A stretch of DNA of 64,000 nt. Origin: Candidatus Peregrinibacteria bacterium. GTDB taxonomy: Bacteria > Patescibacteriota > Gracilibacteria > UBA1369 > LOWO2-01-FULL-3. Both the position numbers and the translations under genes were made by a program. The notes under the pieces are model-generated. The model was not told where the DNA came from. It saw only the letters and a list, made by a program, of their open reading frames with translations, and did not search any database. Position 1 is the stretch's first letter. Each line of letters starts with the position of its first letter. The stretch spans positions 62,001-126,000 of the forward strand of contig JABILX010000004.1 in NCBI GenBank assembly GCA_018654255.1, read 5' to 3'. This document shows, one piece after another, positions 25,397 through 32,709 of the stretch.

Positions 25397-26233
25397 ATGG
25401 TCAATAAGTTCGATCAATCCAGGATAAATTGTGTCGGGTTTGATGTAGATGGTACTTTGTACAGAAAAGATGTTGAATATATTCCCGACCACGGATCCAT
25501 TCAAGATTCACACGATTTTTTTCGATTTTCTGCTTACGAGAGATTAAAGCAGGGTCAAAGCCCTGAACAAATTTCTCAAGAATTGGTTGCATTGTATAAG
25601 GCTGCAATACAAGAAGGAACTTTGAAAACATTCATAGACTCGGTTCCAGATGGATTGAAGAGTGAGCTTGGAGAACTTATCCCAAGGCATAGGAGCTCAA
25701 ATGCAAGAGTTATGATGGACCTGTTTGGTACTAGCTCGACTTTTTTACATGAAATGCTTTCAAGTATCGACTTTGATTTTATTTTAGCTGCTGATCCAAA
25801 ATTGAGGCAGTTAATAGAAAGATTAAAAGATAGTGGGTACAAGTTAGGAATTCTTACAACTGAAGTTTATGATACCGTACAAAAAGTATTGAGGATTTTA
25901 GGATTGGACATTACAGACTTCCATATAAATACTGGGCACCAGATCCCAATTCTAACGACTGAAAATGTAAAAGAAAAAAAGCCTAGTGCTGAAGGTTTCG
26001 AAAGGCTAGTAAAGGGATTTGGGGCAAGTAGCCCCAACAATGTTGTGTATGTTGGCGACCACATAGTTAAGGATATCGAAGGTTCAATTAGATGCGGACT
26101 CCAGAGTATTCATGTTTTGAACAGAGATGATGGGGAAGATTTTGATTTTGATAATATGGATATTGAAGGAGATAGTGTCGAGTATGCTAGGGCAAGAACA
26201 ATTTACGATGTTGAAAAGGTCTTGAGAACTTAA
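25397..26233 (+). CDS. HAD-family hydrolase
   Basis: Predicted phosphatase. The nucleophile motif is GFDVDGTLY (Asp16 and Asp18). Motif II is LGILTTEVYD near residue 155, the Lys is in EKKPSAEGF near 195, and motif IV is VYVGDHIVKDIEGS near 218. The cap between residues about 25 and 140 is longer than in phosphoglycolate phosphatases and helical. The substrate is unknown. It has its own promoter and is divergent from the radical SAM gene. Confidence 0.87.
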   Translation: MVNKFDQSRINCVGFDVDGTLYRKDVEYIPDHGSIQDSHDFFRFSAYERLKQGQSPEQISQELVALYKAAIQEGTLKTFIDSVPDGLKSELGELIPRHRSSNARVMMDLFGTSSTFLHEMLSSIDFDFILAADPKLRQLIERLKDSGYKLGILTTEVYDTVQKVLRILGLDITDFHINTGHQIPILTTENVKEKKPSAEGFERLVKGFGASSPNNVVYVGDHIVKDIEGSIRCGLQSIHVLNRDDGEDFDFDNMDIEGDSVEYARARTIYDVEKVLRT

Positions 26234-26267
26234 AGTTCCACAAACAACCCCTTTAAAGTAGAGAATT

Positions 26268-26304
26268 ATGGGGTGAGACATTTGATGATGTTCGAACAAT
26301 TCTA
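26268..26304 (+). repeat. Dispersed repeat, copy 1
   Basis: ATGGGGTGAGACA, a 10-bp T/G/A stretch and GTTCGAACAATTCTA. It shares this plan with copies at 26883 and 27368, with differences mostly at every third base. It lies between the ends of the HAD gene and a convergent minus-strand gene. Confidence 0.7.
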
Positions 26305-26371
26305 CTGCAAGAACCTCACTGGAGTCATTCTACAAATTAAAAGAGGGGATTACAATCTAATCATACCCATG

Positions 26372-26830
26372 CTACTTACTCGGTTCAGGAGTTCTCTTCT
26401 TCATTACATCAAGATAATCAGCTATTGAAGCCTCGTCTTTCCTCAAAGTCACAGAGAGTACTAGACGGGTATCTTGCCTCTCCAGACTAATAATATCACC
26501 AGCTTTTTCTGGTCCATCAATGCCTTCTGCTTTAACAACTCCCAAGTCCTTCCTTAAAGTCCCCGTTATAGCAACAATTCCGTCCATGGCACCAACAACC
26601 AAAGCATAGACGCATTCACCAACTTGCTCTCCAGTAATTTCGATAATATTCCCAGTTTCAAGTCCAAGGATTCCCCTTGCAGAGGGAGAAAGTCCCAGGT
26701 AACCTCTACTACCGATTTCGGGGTTAACAGGAGCACCATGTGTTTCTGTATGAGTTGCGATAGTTGTCTTCCGGAATCCGCCGACATGCAAATTTTCTAC
26801 TATTTTTAATGGTTTATCGTTTTCAGCCAT
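26372..26830 (-). CDS. Unknown 152-aa protein
   Basis: No family recognised. Soluble, with a Gly-rich beta-like middle (SRGYLGLSPSARGILGLETG, then NIIEITGE) and repeated short strands. This could be a small beta-barrel, but no known motif was found. It is a single-gene unit with a perfect -35/-10 promoter and a copy of the dispersed repeat on each side. Confidence 0.65.
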   Translation of the reverse strand: MAENDKPLKIVENLHVGGFRKTTIATHTETHGAPVNPEIGSRGYLGLSPSARGILGLETGNIIEITGEQVGECVYALVVGAMDGIVAITGTLRKDLGVVKAEGIDGPEKAGDIISLERQDTRLVLSVTLRKDEASIADYLDVMKKRTPEPSK

Positions 26831-26854
26831 AAGGACAATTAGTTATAAGGAAGA

Positions 26855-26883
26855 ATTATAGTGCATCAACACTATGTTGTCAA
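26855..26883 (-). promoter_or_regulatory. Consensus promoter of the 152-aa gene
   Basis: On the minus strand TTGACA (26883-26878), 17 bp and TATAAT (26860-26855). The -35 box directly abuts copy 2 of the dispersed repeat. Confidence 0.85.
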
Positions 26884-26916
26884 TGGGGTGAGACACTTGA
26901 CGACGTTCGAACCGCA
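26883..26916 (+). repeat. Dispersed repeat, copy 2
   Basis: ATGGGGTGAGACACTTGACG and GTTCGAACC follow the same plan as copy 1. It falls between two minus-strand genes and next to a promoter. Confidence 0.7.
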
Positions 26917-26926
26917 TTGCTTCAAA

Positions 26927-27241
26927 TTATCGCTCACGAGCACCTCTTGCCCTTGCACAGTCCATTTTAAGAGACAAATAATCTGGCTCTTCTTCAGGAA
27001 GGCGACTACCAGGATTATCGCCAACACGGTCTTCTCTGTCAGCTTTCTCCCATGCAGCAAAACTATCATCTAAACAGGCTTGGACAGTTGTCATATCATT
27101 ATTACAGCCACAACCTGGAGCGATTTCGCTTGGGATTACGGCTTCAGGGTCATAGTGCAAATCATCTCTAGACGCGAGTCCAGCTTCAGGGTCATCCCAA
27201 GGGGGACCACCTGGTGCAAAAGCATCGATATTATCAGTCAT
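26927..27241 (-). CDS. Acidic 104-aa protein with CxC motif, unknown function
   Basis: No family recognised. Rich in Asp, Pro and Gly with GGPPWDDPEAG near the start, a GCGC cysteine pair near residue 45 (APGCGCNN) and a further Cys in QACLDD, so metal binding is possible. Its own consensus promoter and conserved reading frame support a real gene. The 3' end comes 11 bp after repeat copy 2. Confidence 0.6.
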   Translation of the reverse strand: MTDNIDAFAPGGPPWDDPEAGLASRDDLHYDPEAVIPSEIAPGCGCNNDMTTVQACLDDSFAAWEKADREDRVGDNPGSRLPEEEPDYLSLKMDCARARGARER

Positions 27242-27274
27242 AATATGTATTGATTAGATTATAAATAAGGATTG

Positions 27275-27302
27275 ATTATAGTGAAAACATGAGAAAAGTC
27301 AA
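27275..27302 (-). promoter_or_regulatory. Promoter of the 104-aa gene
   Basis: On the minus strand TTGACT (27302-27297), 16 bp and TATAAT (27280-27275), 33 bp before the start. Confidence 0.75.
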
Positions 27303-27340
27303 CCCATACGTACCCGAAAAAGTTCGACCGTACCATCACT

Positions 27341-27418
27341 AGGCGCCAAACCAAACCTGTAAATAAAATGGGGTGACACACTGGACGATGTTCGAACAAT
27401 TCTAGTACAGATGCATTA
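27341..27418 (+). repeat. Dispersed repeat, copy 3 (long form)
   Basis: Core ATGGGGTGACACACTGGACG then GTTCGAACAATTCTAG at 27368-27405. The flanks AGGCGC, AAACCTGTAAAT and ACAGATGCATTA are also found, in the same order, in copy 4 at 39037-39119. Confidence 0.75.
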
Positions 27419-27460
27419 TGGTAATGCAACGGTTTAATTGCAACCCAATACTTTTACTCA

Positions 27461-28291
27461 TCATCCTGTTTTTTTGTATTCAAAACAAACTCCAATCATA
27501 TCATTACAAATCGGACACACATTATCCTCGTCATAAAGATCGTATCTCTCCATCTTCTTCTTGCAGCTACCACACATATGGTTGAGGTCATCTAGTTGGT
27601 CACTTGATACGTTAACACCGAACTTACAATCCTTGCAGAAGAAAAAAGTTTCGTTTTCGTGCTTGAATTCAACTCCGAAACCACATTTCTCGTTCTCACA
27701 TTCGATAAAAAGAATTTTTCTTTTTGGTTCGGGTTGATCAAGAGCTTTTAAATCTTTTAGTACTGATTCGATTGCTTCTATTATTCCATTCGACATGTCC
27801 TTGTCATTCTTGAAGATTTTCAGGCACTCCTTGTAGAACCAAAGCTTCTTGTCTACTGGTGCATTAAATTTTTCTAGAGCTTTCTCTCCAAACTTTTGAA
27901 AAGCCTCGAGCATCGATTGAAGATTGTGGAGCTTATCTGCGGCACAAATAAGCTTGGATTCGTGGCAAGAAGTCAGGAGATGTTTCAAGTAATCATCCTT
28001 TCTCTGTTGCCAAGGCAAGTCCTTATCCTTTTCTGTTACATCAAGAACTAGTTCAGTCACATGTGAGCCAAAAACTTTCTCCATTTGGTCTCCAGTGTAG
28101 CTAGTGTCTTCAATCGTATCATGCAAAATTCCTGCGATAATAACGTCTTCGTCGTCCGTGTAGTCCATAAGGATCAATGCAACCGAAACAGGATGCACGA
28201 TGTAAGGGAGGCCGTCTCCTTTACGTTCTTGCCCATCATGCAGAGTTGCTGCGAGGTTTATGGCCTTCGTGATTTTTGGTGTGAGTTTCAT
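27461..28291 (-). CDS. HD-domain hydrolase, (p)ppGpp hydrolase-like, with C-terminal zinc-ribbon region
   Basis: Start at 28291 (MKLTPKITKAINLAATLHDG) because a TATACT box (28311-28306, minus) lies in the upstream reading frame, and the family starts here. The HD metal site is seen as His33 (IVHPVSVA), His57-Asp58 in GILHDTIEDT and a later Asp in AADKLHNL. This pattern is that of RelA/SpoT-type HD domains. No synthetase domain is present, so it is a stand-alone hydrolase. Residues about 190-277 hold three CxxC-like pairs (CENEKC, CKDC, CGSC and CPIC), a likely zinc ribbon fused to the HD part, which is unusual. A role in lowering (p)ppGpp or another nucleotide is inference. Confidence 0.8.
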   Translation of the reverse strand: MKLTPKITKAINLAATLHDGQERKGDGLPYIVHPVSVALILMDYTDDEDVIIAGILHDTIEDTSYTGDQMEKVFGSHVTELVLDVTEKDKDLPWQQRKDDYLKHLLTSCHESKLICAADKLHNLQSMLEAFQKFGEKALEKFNAPVDKKLWFYKECLKIFKNDKDMSNGIIEAIESVLKDLKALDQPEPKRKILFIECENEKCGFGVEFKHENETFFFCKDCKFGVNVSSDQLDDLNHMCGSCKKKMERYDLYDEDNVCPICNDMIGVCFEYKKTG

Positions 28292-28335
28292 AGTTGTTTG
28301 GGTTAAGTATACAACATCAGTTTGAGAAACAAAAA

Positions 28336-28497
28336 AGCGGTTAGGAAAATTCATCATGTCCAGACTTAATACCTCTGGATGGTGAAATCTCCCAACCGCT
28401 CTTGGCGATTAGTCATTTATTACATCTGGCTTGCCGCAGATTTCCCAGCTTGCCTACTCCGTAAGGGAGAGAAATAAATGGTGCGAATCCATCGCAC
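28336..28497. other. Highly structured intergenic region (possible non-coding RNA)
   Basis: The 406-bp gap between the HD gene and the ankyrin gene has no ORF. It begins with a long imperfect hairpin: arm 28336-28364 and arm 28374-28400, with AGCGGTT/AACCGCT at the base and TCCAGA/TCTGGA at the top. Next, CATTTATT (28414-28421) pairs with AATAAATG (28473-28480) and encloses ATCTG/CAGAT (28424-28441) and CTCC/GGAG (28457-28469), like a three-way junction. A last hairpin is GTGCGA/TCGCAC (28481-28497). Strand is uncertain. Confidence 0.5.
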
Positions 28498-28613
28498 ATT
28501 GTTCTAGTTTTCAAAGACATTACTATTATAGATGATTTCGTGTAAAAGTACAGTATTTGGTCACGATCTTATTGAATATTCTTTAGGTTATGAAGTTAAT
28601 TTGGTTCATTGCT

Positions 28614-28633
28614 ATTGTTGTTATAACAACAAT
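28614..28633. promoter_or_regulatory. Perfect 20-bp palindrome upstream of the ankyrin gene
   Basis: ATTGTTGTTATAACAACAAT is a perfect palindrome. It lies 30 bp upstream of a candidate TATAGT -10 (28663-28668) and 64 bp before the ATG, so it may bind a dimeric regulator. Confidence 0.55.
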
Positions 28634-28697
28634 CGTACTGGAAAACTGCTAGGAAATCATTGTATAGTGTAATAGATCATTCTTTTATTTATTTAAA

Positions 28698-29621
28698 ATG
28701 ACTAAAGATCCAAAAGAAATTTTGATAGATGCTATTTTTAAAAGTGACATAAAAAAAATCAAATCTCTGTTAAAAGACGGCAGTGTTAAAGATTTAAATT
28801 ATTTAGATGATGATGTGTCTCCGCTGTCTTTTGCATTAGGTATTCCAAATAATAAAAAAATTGTTAATTTTCTTATTGAAAAAGGAGCTGACGTTGATTT
28901 TCCCGATAAAAGTGGGGGTACTCCTCTTTTTAATATGTATATTGCTTTTGGAGACATGGTAGGTGCTCGTTATGATTTGGATTATTTTTTAAGTTACACT
29001 GATTTACTTGTAAGTCATGGAGCTAATATCAATTGTTCTGACAGTTCAAAAAGAACAATTCTTCATTGGATTCTTCACGATGCAATTCGCTATTTCAATC
29101 CTGATGTTGGATATTACTTTCATGTGAACTGCATAGACCTTCTTATAAGAAAAGGTATTAACGTGGAATTAAAAGATAAATATGGAGATGCTCCTTTGTT
29201 ACTGGCTATAAAGTGTGAATCTGAAAAAATATTTGATTTGATTTCAACTCAATGCAGTAAAGTTTCGGGCAAAGAGTTTTTGTGTGCCTTTGAATGTGGA
29301 AATATGCCCAGGATGAAGGTACTTATCGACAAGGGAGCTGACATAAATTTTCGTGATGGGTTCGGAGCTACTTGTTTAATGAATTCTTGTTACCCAAAAA
29401 AGTTTAAATTACTAAAGTTTCTCATAAAGGAAGGGGCTGATATAAATTTATTTAATAATGGCGGCTATACTACTTTAGATTGTGCCTATGATCACGGATT
29501 ACTTGCTATGCAGGATGGAGAGTCGAAGAAAACATTGGATATTTATGAAAAAATCCTCAAATACCTTGAGGCAAATGGAGGTAAGTATAAAAAATATAAT
29601 AAGGGTATATTAAGTGATTAG
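28698..29621 (+). CDS. Ankyrin-repeat protein
   Basis: Predicted protein-protein interaction protein of 307 residues. At least five ankyrin repeats are visible from the typical turns: VNFLIEKGADVDFPDKSGGT, LLVSHGANINCSDSSKRT, LLIRKGINVELKDKYGDA, VLIDKGADINFRDGFGAT and FLIKEGADINLFNNGGYT. There is no signal peptide, so it probably acts in the cytoplasm, though ankyrin proteins of symbionts can be exported by other routes. Base use is A/T-rich compared with the housekeeping genes, hinting at recent acquisition. A 20-bp palindrome precedes it. Confidence 0.9.
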   Translation: MTKDPKEILIDAIFKSDIKKIKSLLKDGSVKDLNYLDDDVSPLSFALGIPNNKKIVNFLIEKGADVDFPDKSGGTPLFNMYIAFGDMVGARYDLDYFLSYTDLLVSHGANINCSDSSKRTILHWILHDAIRYFNPDVGYYFHVNCIDLLIRKGINVELKDKYGDAPLLLAIKCESEKIFDLISTQCSKVSGKEFLCAFECGNMPRMKVLIDKGADINFRDGFGATCLMNSCYPKKFKLLKFLIKEGADINLFNNGGYTTLDCAYDHGLLAMQDGESKKTLDIYEKILKYLEANGGKYKKYNKGILSD

Positions 29622-29656
29622 TCCTGAAGTGTAGAATTTGTACTTCCTAAGTATTA

Positions 29657-30037
29657 TCATCCGAATATCTCATGATACTTTTCAAGTATTTCCTTCTTAT
29701 ATTCCTCTTCATCTCCTGCTCTTACTAATTCGTTTTCGTATTTTTCTTTTGCTATCGCAGTTAACTGCTCTGCTACTGCGTTGTATTCGTCTTCGCTTGG
29801 TATTTTATTTAGTATTTCGTGTGCAGCCTCGTTTCTTACCTCTTGACTAGTTTCCCCAAATTCGTTCAGTATTTGAGAAAGAATGATTATAGGACCAGTG
29901 TACAATTCATTTTCGATGCTTTTTGAGCATTCTAATAGGGCGAACGGTGTCATTTTTCTTCTCTGAATAATCCCTAATAAATGTTTAGACATGTATAAAA
30001 TATATTTATCTCCTCCTAATGCTATGTGATGACTCAT
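29657..30037 (-). CDS. Unknown 126-aa helical protein
   Basis: No family recognised. Soluble, mostly helical and acidic, with a C-terminus rich in Glu and Lys (EEEYKKEILEKYHEIFG). It is convergent with the ankyrin gene and upstream of the DUF4268 gene end. The start at 30037 gives MSHHIALGGDK. Confidence 0.6.
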   Translation of the reverse strand: MSHHIALGGDKYILYMSKHLLGIIQRRKMTPFALLECSKSIENELYTGPIIILSQILNEFGETSQEVRNEAAHEILNKIPSEDEYNAVAEQLTAIAKEKYENELVRAGDEEEYKKEILEKYHEIFG

Positions 30038-30117
30038 TTTTTCTCTAGTTTAAATATGTAATTACGTAGTTTCAGTTTTGGTTTATTATAGCAATTCATG
30101 GCTTATCGTGAAGACTC

Positions 30118-31053
30118 CTAATGCTTTTTTGTTTTCTTAATATATTTCGAAAATATTTTTTGGAATAACTCAGCTTCTGATTTTAACCACTCGAAATATT
30201 CTTCCCAATCCCCAGTTTTATATAGGTCTGCATCAGTTAGAAGTCTTATCCTGGTCGCTTTTTTCCCTTCTAATGGCATCCATATCAATTTGTCATTTAA
30301 TTCTTTTTCAATATCTGTCTTATATTTTTCTAATGCTGAATATAGTTCTTGGTCATGGTTAATGTATATTTCACACCCAATTTTCCCATTCTGACTATGT
30401 AACGTTAGGCTTATGTGAGCATTTGAATTACCTATAGAAATATCATACCAATGTTGGGGTCTTGGTTTTCTTAATCTTAGTATAGATTTTTTATCCTGAA
30501 CAAATTCTTTGAATTTATCCCAAAAAGCCAATTGCATCACTTTTGTTTCTGTAAGTTGCCCTCCCGTATTTGATTTAAGAGATTTAGCCCAGTCGTTTGG
30601 TTTTGAGATTATCTGAAATTTAGGAGCAGTATCAGAATTGCCAATTTGCCATAATTCCATTTTAATAACAAAAATGTAAATCTTCTCATCTGTGTGTTCG
30701 TTGAGCCAATCCACAGCCTGTTTGTGTTCATCTCTTACATCTTTAACGATCCAAATTATAATTTCAGCGTCTAATCCTGAAGCGTAAGTAATAATTTTCC
30801 CCAGATGATCGTGATTGGTTATTTCTAGTTGATTTTCAATTACAATTTTTCGTCCTGTATTCTCTTCTTCGGCTAGAATATCGACATTAAATCTTCCAAC
30901 ACTAGCTTCTGTCTGAAGTAATTTGATGCCAAGTCCAATCTCATCACTGAGTAATTCTAGGTTTTCATTCTGAGATAACCAAGTAGTGAAATCAGTAGCC
31001 TCGTGAGCCCAAGCTTTTCTTAATTCAACTTTCTTAAGTCTTTTAAGTTCCAT
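30118..31053 (-). CDS. DUF4268-containing protein with PD-(D/E)xK-like nuclease domain
   Basis: The N-terminal half fits a restriction-endonuclease-like fold: EATDFTTWLSQ, then ASVGRFNVDILAEE and KIVIENQLEITNHDHLG, followed by YASGLDAEIIIWIV. The Asp and Glu of the first two motifs are candidate metal ligands; the usual Lys is replaced by Gln (ENQ). The C-terminal half (about 180-311) matches the DUF4268 region seen after such domains, with HWYDISIGNSNAHISL. These proteins are often near restriction-modification or defence genes, as here. It follows the DUF2779 gene by 92 bp. Target is unknown. Confidence 0.8.
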   Translation of the reverse strand: MELKRLKKVELRKAWAHEATDFTTWLSQNENLELLSDEIGLGIKLLQTEASVGRFNVDILAEEENTGRKIVIENQLEITNHDHLGKIITYASGLDAEIIIWIVKDVRDEHKQAVDWLNEHTDEKIYIFVIKMELWQIGNSDTAPKFQIISKPNDWAKSLKSNTGGQLTETKVMQLAFWDKFKEFVQDKKSILRLRKPRPQHWYDISIGNSNAHISLTLHSQNGKIGCEIYINHDQELYSALEKYKTDIEKELNDKLIWMPLEGKKATRIRLLTDADLYKTGDWEEYFEWLKSEAELFQKIFSKYIKKTKKH

Positions 31054-31145
31054 AATGATTTATTTTATAAATTTATATGCGATTATTATGATAGCAAAAA
31101 TAGGATAAAGACAAAAGAAAGCTTTTTAGGCACACTGTGTGACTA

Positions 31146-32645
31146 TTATAAATTCTGCAACACTTCCAGAATCTTAACCATCGCTAACGTGTCTAGTTCA
31201 CAGTATCTCAACAAGTCATTCTCCATCTGTTCTTTCTCTTTTTGTTCTGTCATTTCAAACATCATGCTTTTCCATCCATTCATCGCCATAGCACCATCTC
31301 TAACATTTAAGTCCTTGTAGCTTAGCTCAGGTATAAGTACTGGCAATACAGCTTTGATAGAGAAGCTTCCTTTGAATTCGTGATGAAGATAGTGTTGTTG
31401 AGAGAAAATCTCCATAAGGTCAAATATACGCTGATTATACCCATGGAAAATCTCTGCATGCTGTGGGAGTAGGTCAGCGAGGTCTTCATGACATTTTCCT
31501 TCGAATTTCTTGTTCCAGACTATGATACTTCCATTATCTCCCATAACTTTCATCAATGAGTCTGCTAGGGCTATCATTGGATGACTCTCTGTGTCTGTGT
31601 GTATATATTCGTGATGAGTAAGCTTCCCGTTAGGTTTATCAAGAATATGTAGTGAGTATTGGAATGGTACTTGTTGGTAAGGTCTACATCCATCATATAT
31701 TGGGACTGCGGTTGGGTAGGTTTCATAGTCTAAGAAATAAAGTGGGTACACTAACTCTGTTAGTTGTTTTTTTATCTCTATTGTGTCGATGATTGGATTT
31801 TTGCTTTGTTCAACGTTTACGTGGTTTCTTTGGGGGTCAGTTAATTTGAAATCTTCTGGAACTTCTCCTATTGGAATGTGTCCACCTTCAATAAGACCTT
31901 CTAGCCTTTTCAAGCTTGATCCTATCCGTATAATATCGTGGACAGAATAGTCTGGTACGTCAGGGTGTAAGTATTTGAAGGCAGGGCAGTGGTTACTTCG
32001 TGATTTGTAGATACATTCGCAAGGCAGGGGTTCTCTTTTGTTCTGAAGGATTCGTTTCATGTCATCGATCATTAAATTGATCTCTTCTTCTAGTTCTTTT
32101 GCTGTCTCTGTTATATCTGTTGTCTTCAAGAGTTTTCTTGCTTTTATATCGCCTTTTTTTCTGAATTCCTTGTCTAGCTCAATCAAGTTAACCTGTCCAA
32201 CATCATATCCAGCTTTTTTAAGCAGGATGTATTGAAAAGTAGCGTCATAGAGATGTTTTTTATCTTTCTTGTCTTTGGAGCTTGTTCCTTTGACCTCATT
32301 GATAATCCAGTATTTATTGGAGTCATCCCACTGCAAAATATCAACCATGGCATATAGGTTCTCTGTTTCAAATGTTGCTTGGAAGATAACTTTTTCTTCC
32401 GCTTCTAGGTATTTCTTAGTTTCCTTGATAGCTTCACTCTCTCTACTTTCTACAAGTATGCCGTGAGAGAATAGTTTTCTTGCCCATAATTCTACTTCTT
32501 GCCCGTTTTTGATAAGTTCTTTCTGGAAATCACTTAGTTTTATGTTCTCAAGCACTTCAGGTTTCTTCTTGAAAAACCAAAAATATGCTGGGCATTCAAG
32601 GTAGCGTAGGAAGTCTGACTTGGTGATTGGGCTTGAAGTGTTCAT
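31146..32645 (-). CDS. DUF2779 protein (Cas4/RecB-like nuclease plus RNase H-like exonuclease region)
   Basis: Start chosen at 32645 (MNTSSPITKSDFLRY); an ATG at 32747 would overlap hsdR. Residues about 1-245 look like a PD-(D/E)xK domain of the Cas4/RecB type: KSDFLRYLECPAYFWFF, a VDILQWDD motif, INEVKGTSS with the catalytic Glu-x-Lys, and a Cys pair region CECIY and HCPAF that could hold an iron-sulfur cluster. Residues about 290-490 are DUF2779, starting YFLDYETYPTAVP, a DEDD-like exonuclease start, with LLRYCELDTLAMV near the end. It is probably a nuclease. It is not beside a CRISPR array. It lies 64 bp after the hsdR stop, so it may belong to the restriction operon. Confidence 0.82.
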   Translation of the reverse strand: MNTSSPITKSDFLRYLECPAYFWFFKKKPEVLENIKLSDFQKELIKNGQEVELWARKLFSHGILVESRESEAIKETKKYLEAEEKVIFQATFETENLYAMVDILQWDDSNKYWIINEVKGTSSKDKKDKKHLYDATFQYILLKKAGYDVGQVNLIELDKEFRKKGDIKARKLLKTTDITETAKELEEEINLMIDDMKRILQNKREPLPCECIYKSRSNHCPAFKYLHPDVPDYSVHDIIRIGSSLKRLEGLIEGGHIPIGEVPEDFKLTDPQRNHVNVEQSKNPIIDTIEIKKQLTELVYPLYFLDYETYPTAVPIYDGCRPYQQVPFQYSLHILDKPNGKLTHHEYIHTDTESHPMIALADSLMKVMGDNGSIIVWNKKFEGKCHEDLADLLPQHAEIFHGYNQRIFDLMEIFSQQHYLHHEFKGSFSIKAVLPVLIPELSYKDLNVRDGAMAMNGWKSMMFEMTEQKEKEQMENDLLRYCELDTLAMVKILEVLQNL

Positions 32646-32709
32646 TTGACGAGGTTGTAGTATTGGGACATGGGGTGGGGTGTTTTTCAGCCAGGTTACA
32701 CAATTGAAT

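Noticed and set aside
26861-27073. 70-aa plus-strand ORF
   Set aside because: It runs across repeat copy 2 and antisense to the 104-aa gene, which has its own promoter.
26268-27418. Integron attC sites between the small genes
   Set aside because: The repeat order resembles cassettes, but the required RYYYAAC and GTTRRRY arms are not in the right orientation, and no integron integrase is in the window.
28336-28400. attC-like site at the long hairpin
   Set aside because: The arm ends read GTT at the 5' side and AAC at the 3' side, opposite to the attC rule.
28470-28500. tRNA-like gene
   Set aside because: ATGG-TGCGAAT-CCAT looks like a T-arm, but no acceptor stem, D-arm or anticodon arm can be built around it.
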